Both the position numbers and the translations under genes were made by a program. The notes beneath the pieces are model-generated. The model searched no databases. It had not been told where the DNA came from and was given only the letters and a program-made list of their open reading frames with translations. 51,577 nt of DNA from Gloeophyllum trabeum ATCC 11539 (taxonomy: Eukaryota; Basidiomycota; Agaricomycetes; Gloeophyllales; Gloeophyllaceae). Shown piece by piece: positions 1 through 11,150 of the stretch (position 1 is its first letter; every line of letters begins with the position of its first letter). The stretch is from positions 3,163,873 to 3,215,449 of the forward strand of contig NW_006920412.1 in NCBI RefSeq assembly GCF_000344685.1, written 5' to 3'.

Positions 1-138
1 ACCGACGAGGAGCAGATCATCAAATACCTCGCCGGCTGTGGCATATGGACCCAAGGGAGACACTACGAGGCTGCCATTGAGCTCGCGGAGTTGCGTGGAG
101 TCAAGGGTGCACCGACACCGGACCCTTTCGCCGACTAA
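1..138 (+). CDS. C-terminal fragment of an unidentified protein
   Basis: The first reading frame is open from base 1 and encodes 45 residues, ending in PTPDPFAD and a TAA stop at 136-138. The 5' part lies outside the window. The composition (KYLAGCGIW, YEAAIELAELRG) looks like real coding sequence, but I do not recognise the family. A possible LTR begins 340 bp downstream, so this could be the end of a retroelement polyprotein; I see no reverse transcriptase, RNase H or integrase motif in the short piece that would show this. Confidence 0.5.
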   Translation, partial: TDEEQIIKYLAGCGIWTQGRHYEAAIELAELRGVKGAPTPDPFAD

Positions 139-478
139 GTGGGGAGTACGGACGCTGCGTGCCCCCCCCCCTCTCTCGTCGCCGTCGCTGTCGTTGCCGC
201 CATCTCGCGTCTGTGCTATTATTTGGACTATAACAATCTTATATCGCATTATCAAATCATTAATACCCTGCGGCATCACTATGTAATATGACCACTCCTC
301 CCGCCGCATACCGAAACTGCATTGTATGATGATCCTCGTCATGGACACTACCCCGAATCGCGATGTAGATGACCATTGAGTCTCGGACCCTATTATAAAA
401 TATTTTCATACAACAATAATACCATTATATCGCTCCCCATTGTCATCAGAGACAATGTCTCGCTCTAAGTGGGGAGGG
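139..478. other. Non-coding stretch after the first gene
   Basis: I see no gene here. The stretch holds a run of 12 C followed by CT-rich sequence near 163-200. The string CTAAGTGGGGAG occurs twice, once at the stop codon of the upstream gene and once just before the possible LTR. The second copy, extended to GGGGAGGG, could serve as a polypurine tract for that LTR. Confidence 0.4.
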
Positions 479-692
479 TGTAAGGTGGGCGCCACCGAGT
501 GGCGCCGAGTTTGGACGTGTTTGGTTACTGAGTGATAGATGGAAGGATTGGGCAGGCGGATCGTTAGACAACAACTACCTCTGAATCTGCTTAGCTCAAT
601 TACCTATCTTGTATCTCTCGCAATAAGACGAGGTTCCGTTTATTGGTGTGTGTGTGATACAAGCTAACTGTACTGACTACGGAGATTCTACA
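479..692 (+). repeat. Possible solitary or truncated LTR (214 bp)
   Basis: The segment begins TGTAAGGTGGG directly after a purine-rich tract (AGTGGGGAGGG) and ends GATTCTACA, giving the TG...CA ends usual for LTRs. It contains AATAAG and a TG-rich tract that could be 3' processing signals. There is no second copy in the window and the target-site duplication cannot be tested, so this is a call from ends and context only. Confidence 0.35.
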
Positions 693-1238
693 ATAGGATG
701 ATTGTCGCTTCCTGGTCAGTAGTCACGGTCGCTGTTCGCCAAAACACTTACTCGTAGCGACCCGACCCAGGGGCAGTGTCAACAGCTTCTTAACGCCCAA
801 GGACTCCGCTGGACTTATTCCCACTGTGCTAGCACATCGCTCCCATGCGGTCAACGATGATTGATGTTTGCTGCTAATGCTTTAGCGCCTGGGGTAGAGG
901 ATATTCTCGTACCGATTGGAAATGAACGTGCGGACGCGAGGCAATCAACTTGTCCATATGTGTATGGAGGGCTGTGCTACGATATACTGGGTACCGGAAA
1001 GCCCTATGGATTCCTTGGTCGAATCGGAGAGGGGCGCTTTATGAGCCTAGCCGACACGGATCTCCGAGTCCGCAGGCGCATGTGCTAATTGACACAACGT
1101 AGAGGGCCACAGCAAGACACTGAAAGCACGTCTTAACCCCCATGTTCATCAGCTTCGGTGGGGAACCTGAATGAACAATTGGAACAACGCCCATGCGGGA
1201 TAAGTAGTAGCCATATATTCATGCCAAGTAAGGCAACG
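693..1238. other. No gene recognised; weak similarity to 5490-5700
   Basis: No convincing coding region is visible. The part around 918-1140 shares short blocks (TGGAAATGAAC, CCGCAGGCGCATG, GCTAA-TGACACA) in the same order with 5490-5650, which suggests two old copies of one sequence. Confidence 0.3.
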
Positions 1239-3239
1239 TCACAAGTCAGCTCCCCGTGATTGGCCGGGCGCTGCAGCAGGTCGTGCAGGTCTCCCAAATC
1301 CTGCACCCACCTGGGCTAGGGAGGCCCAAGGCCTATACCCTTGCAAGGGCGCCGGGTTGGGTGCTTCAGGTACAGGACCGACACCTGGATGTCTTGCCCC
1401 TATGGTCGCTCTGTCTGCCCTGACTGGAGTGCCGGGGAACGGGTCGTTCAACGGTGCGAGCGGTTTGGGCAGGATAACATTATGGGCTGTGAACCTCCTC
1501 TGTGCCGTGCTTCCTCCACCAAGTGGAGCTCTTTGAATGACCCCGCCGCGAGAGTTACGCCCCGGTGCAACAGGCAAGCGGGCTGTTAAGCTGGGAGGAG
1601 CAGCATACTCCCCAACTTGGGCTTTGCGCAGTCGTTCGCTTGGCTTTCGTCCGGTGAGAGGGGGATTTGGCGGATTGCTACGAGGCGGGTGAGGCCTCTT
1701 CTCCACTAAAGACCTATTATCTGTTGGAGGCTTCGGGTTTGGGGCCCTCAAGCTCGAGCGCTGGATCGGTAGTGAAGCCATTATTGAGGGAGTTTTGTCT
1801 TCCACAGAATTACCCCCGAGCGACGGTTGTCGAATAATGTTGGTATTTCGGAAGGTGACTTGAGGCGGTACTTCCCGCTGTAGCCATGACGGAAATTCTG
1901 AGTTCTCCCAGTGTCCCTGTGGTCCTCCATCGTGAATACAAACGATGTTCGCATTTTGCGGGGGCCGCGGGTCGACTTTCGGGATAAGAGGAGTGTCATC
2001 CCGTTGGTTTTTGTACTGCGATGTCGCTTTGGGAGGGGTAGGCTCTTTCACCTCTGCGATCTCGACTTTTTCAATTTTGTCTGAGGGTTTCCGTAGCGCT
2101 TCGGTGTCGCGGCTCATTTTCTTGAAGAGAATCCGAAAACAGGGGAGGACTAAGCATCCGAAGAGGATAAAGGCACCAATGGTGCCGGCGACAGCAATCC
2201 CAGCTATCGCCCGGGGGGAGAGCGTTCTATGAGCGACGGCTGAAGACGGCGAGGGAGTTGCAGACGGATACAACGCTGAAGAAGAGCGGCCTGGCCCAGT
2301 GACAGATGGTGATTCCATTGGGGGACCAGACAAATGTCCACTGGCGGTCGAATTTAGGATTGCTGAGGGCTCACTAAGACAGGCGGAATCGTTTGTCTGC
2401 TCGACAGTTATTAGCTCCGTTACCCTGCCTCTACGGCCAGCAGCATCCACCATGGTGAGAATTACTGTAGAGGAGCGGGGAAGAGTAGCTGTCCACTCAA
2501 ACGATGTAGATCCTAATGGCGGGCTTAGAGCGAAGACTTTGTTCCCGGGCATGATACCCTGCTCCCCTGTATTAGATCGCGACATCTGACCGGAAACTGG
2601 CAATTGTGAGCTTACTATGACTGTAATAGGTTGAGTTGTGCCCTCATCATATCCAGAGAATTTAAGAGGCCTATGAACAGGTCCGAATGAGTATGGCGGG
2701 GAAGTTTAGATGAATGTCAACGTACTGGCATTGCTGAATATTATCGTCCGACGCGAAGTCAAAGTCGGGAGTATCTGTCATAGCCGAACAGGCAATACCA
2801 TCTATATTCTGTCCAACGCTGAGCAAACCCGAAGTGCCACCTGCTGGAAAACCAGTAGCGTCCTGCAGGATGAATAACAGCAATGTGCCGGAAGGGTACA
2901 GAATCCGTGTCTGGTAGAAACCATTGCCACTTGCGAATGCTAAGGAGGGCACGGATTGAGAGACTTGACTGCCATTTACCTACGCATTGTTGATAACAAG
3001 CCTATCACATCAGAGGCAAGAAGTGCCTACCGTGGCGAAGTTGAATTGAAACGGTGGTTGCCCGCCTGAAGGGAATAAGTGTACGCCCGTCACTGCCACC
3101 ACAACCCTGGCTCACCTGTCCACGAGATGTTCATGACACCGCATTCCGTAGGTGGAGTGAACGTAATCTCAACTGCACCGCATAGTCGGGAAGTGACGGA
3201 GATCCACAGAATGGCAGCGACGACGGGAACGAAACTCAT
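1239..3239 (-). CDS. Secreted, single-span membrane protein (basidiomycete surface-protein type)
   Basis: The gene has four exons: 3116-3239, 3031-3065, 2726-2979 and 1239-2670. The introns are 50, 51 and 55 bp, all GT-AG and in phase, and the product is 614 residues. I chose the ATG at 3239 because it starts a signal peptide (MSFVPVVAAILWISV). A beta-rich ectodomain follows, with an NISWTGGQPPFQ motif, paired cysteines and a QPITVIVSS strand. A Ser/Thr/Pro linker leads to one membrane span (AIAGIAVAGTIGAFILFG). The long cytoplasmic tail is rich in Pro, Arg and Lys. Agaricomycetes carry many proteins of this layout (WTGG-type ectodomain, Ser-rich stalk, one helix, disordered tail); their role is unknown, with cell-wall or environmental sensing as a guess. 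Start and splice sites are inferred from frame continuity. Confidence 0.8.
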
Positions 3240-3919
3240 CCTTCTGGAAGCGAGCGATGTGCTAAGGGTCTTGACGGGTAGCGGGCACCAGGAAGAGACG
3301 TGTACACCTGACTGAGAGTTCATAACAGAGCAGTGTGTCGCTGAGGGCGAAGCTCAGCATCCGCAGGACTGCATGCAGATGGAAGAAATGCCGAGGAGCT
3401 ACTCACGAACGGAGAAGAATAGACGTTTGTTACGCGCACAAGACATGGGTTGCTATTAGGAGGTATATGATGAGTGGTTCAATCACCCTTGAACCGAACA
3501 TCTTCAGAGCAACCCGACGCCTGAGAACGCTCCAAAAGATACAAGGCCAGCAGCGATCATCCAGGGTCACCCGAGATTCAGTGCGCAGTAATTAAGCGCT
3601 AGACTAGTGAGCCTGCATATCTTCCGCTTGTTGGAGAATATTGGAAAATAAGGTAGATGCATACTCCGAGGCCGGCGGACTCGGTACGTCGAAGCTCCCA
3701 AGGACAAGGACACCAAACGGTGCAGCGGTGATGACGGAAGACCGTGGTCACCTCGTAACCAGCTTCTCTGGATTGGACATCTGGCTCGGGATAGACGCCC
3801 CGCCCCCCCAATCTCGGGTAAGCTGGGACCACAGGGAATCTGCCAAGTTTGTAAAAAATCACACATTGGCAAATGTGCAAGGGTCCCGATTGGTGTAATG
3901 CACGAACGAGCGCGAGAGT
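3240..3919. other. Intergenic stretch without recognised gene
   Basis: This lies between the 5' end of the surface-protein gene and the 3' end of the decayed PPPYTP-type gene; both are on the minus strand. It should hold the promoter of the former. I find no reading frame with family-like composition. Confidence 0.4.
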
Positions 3920-4711
3920 TCACAATCCGAGATTGCTCCTCATTTGGCTGAACCATCCCCGGCCAACGCTCCCTTCGTCATCCCCTCCTTCTCCGATGTA
4001 TGACACTGTGATCGTCCCTACATGAGTCGACAACACGACCTCGTTGCCTTTCCAATTCTTTCCAATTCTGGAGATCACGCTCGGCAGGCCCGATGTAGCA
4101 ACATATGGTGCTGTTCACGTTGGAAATGACCGTGACATGGGGCGCGAGCACCGAGGAGAACGATGTCGTTCCTACATCCGTGCTGACTGCGAGTAGGCCG
4201 TGGTAATCTCTCTCGGAAAGTAAACCCTGACAGGCGCGGTGTTGGTGTCGCACTTCAGCTGTAACGAAGTCGGGCGGTGCGTGCTATGCATATTCGAATT
4301 GGTAAGGGGCCTCTCGAAGCAGCGCCAGGAAGACGACACAGACCACTTTGACCGTGATAGAGCCGATGCTCGACGAAGCAGTGATCACCGCTCGTTTCTT
4401 GTCGATCACTTCAACCACCCCCACTGAAGCGCTCCCCGGGCGTATCCAGACATCCACGTCGACACTCCCAGTGTCCGTGCTCAGCGACAAGTTCTTCCTG
4501 TCAGAGTGGGCAGGAGGCGCCGCCGCAGATGGGAAGATGGGCTCATACAAAGGGTCAATGACATATGTCCCGCTGATCGACCCGATGTTCTTCGAGACAT
4601 AGAGGTTGTTGCTGGGTCTGAGGTTTCCGATGGCTGCGGGTATATCGGTATCGCCACACGGGGCGAGGTCGTAGACGCAGGGGTGTACGGTGGGGGTTCC
4701 GAATCATTCAT
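3920..4711 (-). pseudogene. Decayed PPPYTP-type (DUF7330-like) protein gene
   Basis: The minus strand starts with ATG at 4711 and encodes MNDSEPPPYTP, the usual N terminus of a large basidiomycete family of unknown function (I think DUF7330). The typical beta-repeat blocks follow, but in three different frames: NNLYVSKNIGSISGTYVIDP, KNLSLSTDTGSVDVDVW, SSIGSITVK, an intron (4259-4346), LKCDTNTAPVRVYFPR, YHGLLAVSTDVGTTSF, and QNWKGNEVVLSTHVGTITV. The breaks are a frame change near 4620-4650, an extra GA in a GA run near 4206-4214, and an exact tandem duplication of 10 bp (4049-4058 and 4059-4068). The last frame ends at a TGA at 3920. Three independent lesions make a pseudogene more likely than sequencing error. 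The family assignment is from memory of the motif pattern. Confidence 0.65.
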
Positions 4712-6803
4712 CTATACGTTTAAGGTCATATCGACGAATACGAGTTAAAGATAGTCAGGATGTTGCATACCTCCTCAGCGTGGGCGCTGACCTGGCTGCT
4801 GTCGGGAATAATCATTGAATATGGGGTAGTTGAACTAGTGCCTTGTAATCAAGGTGGTTGACGACTTCCCTCGCAATGCGCAGCCCTGAGCAGCATTGAC
4901 GCTTCTAGCCTTAATGTGCAGAGCTCCGCGACATTCGAGTCTGAAACGCCCACTATGCCAGTCCAGGCAAGACGATATTCCAGCAATCGGCGAAACGATA
5001 GAGAAGTTTGAGATTTTCCGCACTCAGCAGCCGCTCCACGGCTTACTTATTGGAGTAGGGTATCACCAATTTTGCTCCGCTAATGCTGTGTCCTGATCAA
5101 AACAAGAGTGGTGAGTCGTGGTGCACTGTGGACCCGAGTGGGGTATAATTACCTTTCCGGGCTCGGCTGCCTGCGCGAAAGATTCTGAAAGTTCTCTATC
5201 GTTTCGCCGATTGCTGTCATAGACCACGGTTATTCGCGGAGTACAGACTCCGCGGCGATTCCACAAAGCCCGTACGCTCTGCCCCTCACCACAGGTCCAC
5301 GCCTGTTGCATCTTAGATGGGGTTGCAGGGCCACCACAGGGTGATCTGAAGTAACTAATTAAAGGAGCCAAGTCCTCCAGTATCCCAGAGACTCCGCTCG
5401 ACCTGGTTCCACCGCGCTTGCGGACCCCAGGACATCGACCTCTGGCGGATAGGAAGACTGATGTTCCCTTGTGAGTGGATGTAATCACGGGCTGGTTGGA
5501 AATGAACTTCGGATCCGCTGAGGTGCGAAGCAGATATAGTTGTGAAGGCAGTGCTGCAATATTGCTGGAAGGGATCTTCCGCAGGCGCATGTTGCTCGTG
5601 CTAAGTGACACAGCATAGACCGCGTAAAGCAAAGCACGACCTATCTTCACGCGACGCGCCCAGGGAGATGCCGACGAAGTCCCGATGAGCGCCAAACCCC
5701 CATATGGTCAGAGGCGGGATGAGCATACCTGGACACATTCATCCTAAGTTCTGGTAGCCGACGGCGCTGATCAGGGAAGGACAGCTCTCCGGGTAAATGA
5801 TGCACGGAGAACAAATAACTGTGTCACCGCGGAGGAACAGAACAGGCAAGATGAAGCAAAATCTGAGCAACTTGGGACCACCAGAAGGGCACAGACAAGA
5901 GTCAAATGAGCCGCACCATCGCATCTTCTTCCTAGAAACGCTGCATGAGCGTAACAAAAGCACAAGCCGACGGCCCTGAACTTCAGGGGCAAGACAAGAC
6001 ATCTATGCCGTCCTTTGGACTAACCATCTGCAGAGGCAGAACAAGCCGCGCGCACATCCTCAACGGCTCGTCGCTAAATCTGGATTCTGGAATATCGCGT
6101 CAACAGTCAGGATGAAAGGATCGATACCACCAGTGAAATAACGGGCCATGTTATTCCGAAAGCGCCATGAAGGACAACAAATATTGGTATACGATGAAGT
6201 TGCGCGGGATGACCGCCCCCGACGTCGGCAGCTTTGCCAATGCTCCGCTCTGGACTACGCCTGCCTGGTATGCTCCTGATGTGGCTCCGAACTGATGGCC
6301 TAGTAGCCAGGTGAACCGAACAATCATTCATTAAGGCCCGAATGCTAAGCAGCATGGCTGATCGTGTAGTTGAGGAACCCATGGAGGCTATAGTCGTGGC
6401 TGAAGCGCTGCTGCAATTGCCGATGCATTCTGAAGGCCGATGAGTGCCGGCAGAGCGGAAACATTCACCAGTACAAAGATGCAACCACGGATCAGGATAA
6501 GACAATGTGAGGAATGGGTCGAACGCTTTGCATGTCCAACTCAAGCCCAACCAGACGCAATAGATACTACTCGCAGGCGGTAAAAATCCCATCGATGAAG
6601 CATGGCGTCAAGTCCTGCGGTGTTGTCGGCACTGTCGCGAATCGCCCCCACCTTCCTGAATCTACATAGATGTTGTATTGCTGCACGTTGTTGCATTTCA
6701 CTTGGGAGCATAGCTGAAGGCGGAAACTGTGGATATCTCCGCGAAAGATGAATATTGCACACCGACTCATACCTCATGTCCCCCGTCCTCCCTAAGCCTA
6801 AGC
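4712..6803. other. 2-kb region without a confident gene; contains an inverted repeat
   Basis: Several minus-strand frames are open here (for example 5063-5695, ending QNW) but none has a recognisable family, signal peptide or splice pattern. A perfect 25-bp inverted repeat lies at 4981-5005 and 5192-5216 and continues imperfectly inward. 5490-5650 resembles 918-1140. The region looks like remnants of decayed genes or repeats. Confidence 0.35.
4981..5216. repeat. Inverted repeat, 25 bp arms
   Basis: The arm at 4981-5005 (core CGGCGAAACGATAGAGAA) is perfectly complementary to 5192-5216. Similarity continues inward imperfectly for perhaps another 30 bases on each side, as in TTTGAGATTTTCCGC against the complement of GCGCGAAAGATTCTGAAA. 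This suggests an old inverted duplication with a 186-bp spacer and not a short regulatory hairpin. Confidence 0.7.
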
Positions 6804-8106
6804 CTAAGCCACCGTCACGACCCAACTCCCACTCCTCTCCGCCATCTTCCTCAAACACCAGCTCGTCCGATGATCCCGCACCGTTACCTCCGGCAGGGCC
6901 TCGCACACTCTCTGCCACCCCGCGCCCTCCCCCGTCCCTAAACCCATACTCGGCACCTCCACCCGCCGCAGTGTCCGCTCGAATGCCCGCAACGCCCGCG
7001 CGAGCCCCGCGTACTCCTCCTCGTACCGGCACTCGAACTTCACTACCTCCACCGGCGGCTCAGGCGCGACGCGCGAGAGGTGCAGGATAGGGGTGTAGGC
7101 GCCCTCAAAGCTCTTGAGATTCGAGAGGACACGCGCCGGGAGGAGGGAAAGGTCGAATCGACCTTCGCCATCGTGCTTGATGCTGAGGGACTCGAGTGAA
7201 GGGTGCCGCGAAAGGAAGGAGGCGACGGTCGAAGCCGCACAAGAGACGTAAGCGAGGGAGAGGTGCGTGAGCGCCGGCCAGTGCGCGAGGGCGAGGATGC
7301 TGTCGAGAGGGGTACGCGCATTCTCGGGGTCAGCGTAGATGAACATGAGATCGAGGGAGCGCAGGGCGGGGGAGGAGAGCAGGAAAGATTGGAGGCGCGT
7401 GAGGAGGGCAGGAGGGGTCGAGGGGAGGGTGCGGTAGGCCATGCTGTGAACTTTCACGGTTGTAAGGTTCCTAAGGTCGAACAGCTGACAAAGAGTAAGG
7501 CAAGGATGAGTGTCAATGCAGTATAATCGAGGACTGAGGACGTACCTTCCACTCATGGAATAGCGGTATTTCTCTACCTGGAATACGTCGTCCGTAGTCT
7601 TCCACCTGCAGTTCGGACAGGTTCGGACACGAATTCAGGAGTGTCTCCCACACCATATCGTGCCCGTCTGGACTTCTCTCCGAAAGCGCCCATCGAAATG
7701 ACTTCAACCCGGTCATCCGTCTCATTGCTTTACACAACTCCGGCCTAGCTTCCAGAAACGCATACTCTAACTCCGCGGTAGACCGGGGCAGTCTGTGCAC
7801 GACGAGGCCACCGGGCACTTTGTAATGGGTCGACAATCGAATAGTAAGCTCCCTGACATTCTCTGCCAAACCACGGTGGTTTGCCAGATGCGTCCAAAGC
7901 GGTCGACCGAGGATATGATTCGTGATTCTTCGGTACTCGAGGTGGTCGGGTATGATAATGTCACACAGGCAGCGGGCTGTCAGCGCTAGGCGCAGTAGAT
8001 CTGCCGGCGAGTCGATTTCGCTGATTATGTAGCAGCAAAGCTCTGTTGGTAGCTGCAATATCGGGAACGTCGTCCGGTTCGCGACGATACTGCTTTCAAC
8101 CGCCAT
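6804..8106 (-). CDS. F-box protein with leucine-rich C-terminal part
   Basis: There are two exons, 7546-8106 and 6804-7484, joined at a 61-bp intron (GTACGT...GTCAG, phase 0), and the product is 413 residues. The N-terminal 55 residues hold an F-box-like helix set (LPTELCCYIISEIDSPADLL, then LALTARCLCDII). The rest has irregular leucine-rich repeats such as LKSFRWAL, LSELQVEDY, LRSLDLMFIY, LTHLSLAYV and LESLSIKHD. F-box proteins bring substrates to SCF ubiquitin ligases; the substrate here is unknown. Agaricomycetes carry hundreds of such genes. The ATG at 8106 is the first in frame. Upstream, GTGAGC...GCGTAG on the minus strand looks like a 5'-UTR intron. The stop codon lies in a short GGCTTA repeat. 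Confidence 0.8.
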
Positions 8107-8843
8107 CTCGAGTGTCAATGTCCTACGCAAATTTCAGACAAGACAGTATCAAAAGACAATTATTTGCTCACTTGTAGCCTCTCAGCACGGCAGTCCTGAT
8201 AGTTCCAGAGCAACAGGCGTGTCGAGCGGAAGAGCATCATATATGCCTGGTGGACAGGAGGCCCGCAATTTACTGGGCGATCCGCTGGCCTAAAGCATGT
8301 TTGCCGAAATGGTTAGACGCCGAGCCTATCAGCGCATTGCCGGTGCAATGCCGGTAGGTCCCGCTGGGTCCTCATATTCATAGGCTCGCTGGAATGTGGC
8401 CGTTCTGAATCCCTTCTGGTGATGCACGCCCGTTATCCACAGCAAACGCAAAGCATCTCATGAATCCGTCGGCTTTGAGGGCATGGGGAGCATAAATCGA
8501 GGATATTCTTCGAAATGTCGGAGGCCGCCCAAGTTCTCCAGTCGACCTCTAAGTCACTCGATTCTTCTGTATTGTTGGTGCTATACATATCTCTGGAGAT
8601 ACCCTTCAGAATCTATCGAAACTGGGACAGACGTCAGATGTTCTACGCGTGAAGGATGCCTAGCCCATGCTTGGACCGGCGTTGATATTTAGATTCACCA
8701 AAAAAGACTGATATATTGCTTTATCTGGCATTCATGGCTGTTTCAAAATACAGACAGCAGCGATGAAACAACCGTGATATCTGTAGAAAAAGATAATTGC
8801 AAGATCAAGTGATCCATTGCTGGCGAGCGCAGGGACGACGGCT
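8107..8843. other. Intergenic stretch
   Basis: It contains the probable 5'-UTR intron of the F-box gene (about 8118-8173) and the 3' flank of the first dioxygenase gene. I see no other gene. Confidence 0.4.
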
Positions 8844-10308
8844 CTACGTCAGTACACCCTCGCCCTCGGTACCCTGAGACTTCTTCTTACGCGGGTGCAC
8901 ACTGTCCTTCCTTGCCCCGTGCGGCCCAATCCGCACAATGAGGCACATATTGCCGTAGACGAACCCGAGATCAGGCTCGTTCCCGTACGCCAAGTACGGA
9001 TCACTAAACTGATTCAGCTTGTCAATGCCGGTCACCCAGTGCACTTCCTCAGTAAGCTTTGTCCTGCGCTTCTTGGCATTCACGTCGTGAACAAAGACGC
9101 CCGCCCAACGAGCGATGTTCTCGACAACGTCCTCGTTCCCGCCGTAATCCGACCCGTAATTCGTCGGAACGAAATTGTCGGTCATGGCCAGCTGTTTCCG
9201 CCCCTCGTAGTAGAGCGCCTTGACGGACGCGTCGAGCGAGAATTCTTTGGCGACCTTCATGACGACGGCGTCGCTGCCCTTCAAGCACTCCTGAGCACGC
9301 ACGACCGACCTTGCGGGCACAGGATACTCCTTCTGCCGCCCCTTCTCGACCGGGTACTGGTACCGCAGGCCGAAGCCCAACGTCCCGCCGGCGGGCAAGA
9401 ACGTCGGGTCGTCCAAGAGCTTCCGGAATACCTCTCTGAACTCTTGTTCATAGATATGCCCGGAAATCGAGCGGGCAACACTCGAATCGTTCACCGTCGA
9501 GTCTGCGTCGGCGAAGTAGAGGTTGTAAGTCAGGGTGACCCGATAGCCTGACTGCACAGGCGTGACTTCGTGCTCGACATCCCCGTAGAACGCCGCGTAA
9601 GCCAGAGAGGGCTCGTTTGACGACCGCAAGAGAGTGCCAGAGTCGAACTCCCACTCTTTCGCCCCGTGACGGATGACGAGTATCCCGCCCTCGTGTGGCG
9701 TGGGGTACACAATCACCAGGGACCCGAACATGTTCTCTGCCCTCGGCGTATCCTTGTGGGGTTTGAAGAACGAACCGGGGCCTTGACGGTAGGTAATTAG
9801 ATATGTGATTGAAAGCTGATGCGAATACTGTGTAGCGTACCATAGATATTGAGCTTGTACAACTCCAATCTTATCGGTTTGCGTTCATCGTGCCCATGGA
9901 GCAGTTCGGAGCGGAGAGCATTGATTAGCGCTGCATGGTCAAGGGGGAAATAGTTCGTGGCAAAGGCAGTCTTGTCGAGCTTCCCGGCCTTCCTGTACGA
10001 GTCATCCAGCACGTCTTCACTGTTTCGACCAAACGTGGCCGGCGCGCAGGCTTCGGCGAGGTGTCTCAGTTCCTCGTCCGTCGCCTTTGCAAAATCTATT
10101 CGCCTTGATGTACAGTATCAGCCCCAGTCCGCCACGACCCGGCTTAACAATTGCTGTAATGGGGTACGTACCGAGCGTCGTTTCCATTCGTCGTGTAGTA
10201 GAGCAGGAAGTTATCTTGAGCCACTGGACAGATACCGCTGCAGTACGGCGGCTTGTCGACGATGGCGCTCCGGAGAGCTTGCAGATGTTCCGCGGAAATG
10301 GTAGACAT
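8844..10308 (-). CDS. 2-oxoglutarate/Fe(II) dioxygenase-like protein, copy 1
   Basis: The exons are 10172-10308, 9841-10103 and 8844-9781. The introns are 68 and 59 bp, in phases 2 and 1, and the product is 445 residues. The N-terminal part carries the family blocks IVDKPPYCSGICPV, CAPATFGRN and ELYKLNIYG. A double-stranded beta-helix domain follows. It has the metal ligands H142 and D144 (FKPHKDTPR) and H204 (YGDVEHEV), and Arg214 (SGYRVTLTYN) at the 2-oxoglutarate position ten residues after the distal His. This is the prolyl-4-hydroxylase-like fold; the substrate is unknown. A conserved C-terminal half (LLDDPTFLP, LGFGLRYQYPVEKG, LKGSDAV, FSDPYLAYGNE) has no function I can name. It is the last of four minus-strand paralogues and the only intact one without the shared upstream motif. 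Confidence 0.85.
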
Positions 10309-10629
10309 CTACGGAGGAGTCTGTATGACCGCGTGCCCTGGAGCTCTACGGGTATTTTATATGTAATGCTCTTGAATGTGAGGGGGCCCGGAATGGAGCT
10401 CGATCGCTGCCCGGTCGGGTAAGTGAATGATCGTACATACATATCACAATTCTGAGTCCAGAATGACTCGAAGAAAGGGCCACAAAAGAACATGCGCTGC
10501 TCCGTGAGACCAGATTTCCTTCGCCATCGTCCTCCGGAAACGAGTCATAACACGATCCAACTGTCAGTGAGTCGACAGTCGCGACTCTCGACTCTCGAGT
10601 GATCCATACATGGATGGAGTGAGCTTAAA
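10309..10629. promoter_or_regulatory. Upstream region of dioxygenase copy 1
   Basis: On the minus strand a TATA-like ATATAAAATA lies at about 10353-10362, some 45 bp before the ATG. The GGTAATTGTGGGTCCC motif of the sister genes is absent. Overlapping GAGTCGA/TCGACTC palindromes occur near 10570-10600. The CTTAAA at 10624-10629 is the left target-site copy of the adjoining transposon. Confidence 0.35.
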
Positions 10630-11150
10630 CAGGACCCCGGCATATGGGTACTGATGTTTGATCCTAAGTGCCCGATTTTCGGCCCTTATGGCCTCACACA
10701 TTTGGACCGGATATGTCCGCCTCTAGGATCCGGTCAGCCCAAATTGGGCTGCTTATGTCCGCATAAGTGACCTATGCTCGGGCGTCCCCCGGTGTGTCCG
10801 CCAAACGGATCCAACCTCGAAACCGGCACACGCCCAACGCTGCAACGAGTAGATCGTGACATGATTACTCCGGGATATTGTATTTCAGTCTTCCTAGGAT
10901 CCACCACTGTTTCCAAAGCTTGCATTTCATTCACCGTTGCTGAGGATATACCTGGATATACACGAGACGAGCTGACAGTTGACTGAGAAGCATAAGAGAC
11001 ACCACTCAACCTAGTACAAGGACTACTGGGTGTGACACTTCGACGACTCCGTATGTCCGCCAGGTGATCGGACACCAAGACCGGCAAGGCCCTTGTGTCC
11101 GCCGTGATATACCGGACATGGACCGAAATTTTGGGCTTTATGTCCGCCTA
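10628..11150 (+). repeat. Left copy of a 523-bp exact direct repeat flanking the N run
   Basis: These 523 bases reappear without visible difference at 11709-12231 (offset 1081). They end exactly where the N run begins, and the second copy starts exactly where the N run ends. That is the pattern left by two overlapping contigs that were scaffolded but not merged. Confidence 0.85.

Noticed and set aside
5063..5695. 210-codon minus-strand frame
   Set aside because: No recognisable family, no signal or splice context, and it overlaps an inverted repeat; kept as unannotated.
6786..6813. Telomere-like TTAGGC repeats
   Set aside because: Only about three units, lying at the stop codon of the F-box gene; too short and not TTAGGG.
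8817..9551. 244-codon plus-strand frame over dioxygenase copy 1
   Set aside because: It is antisense to the catalytic exon and has no family features.
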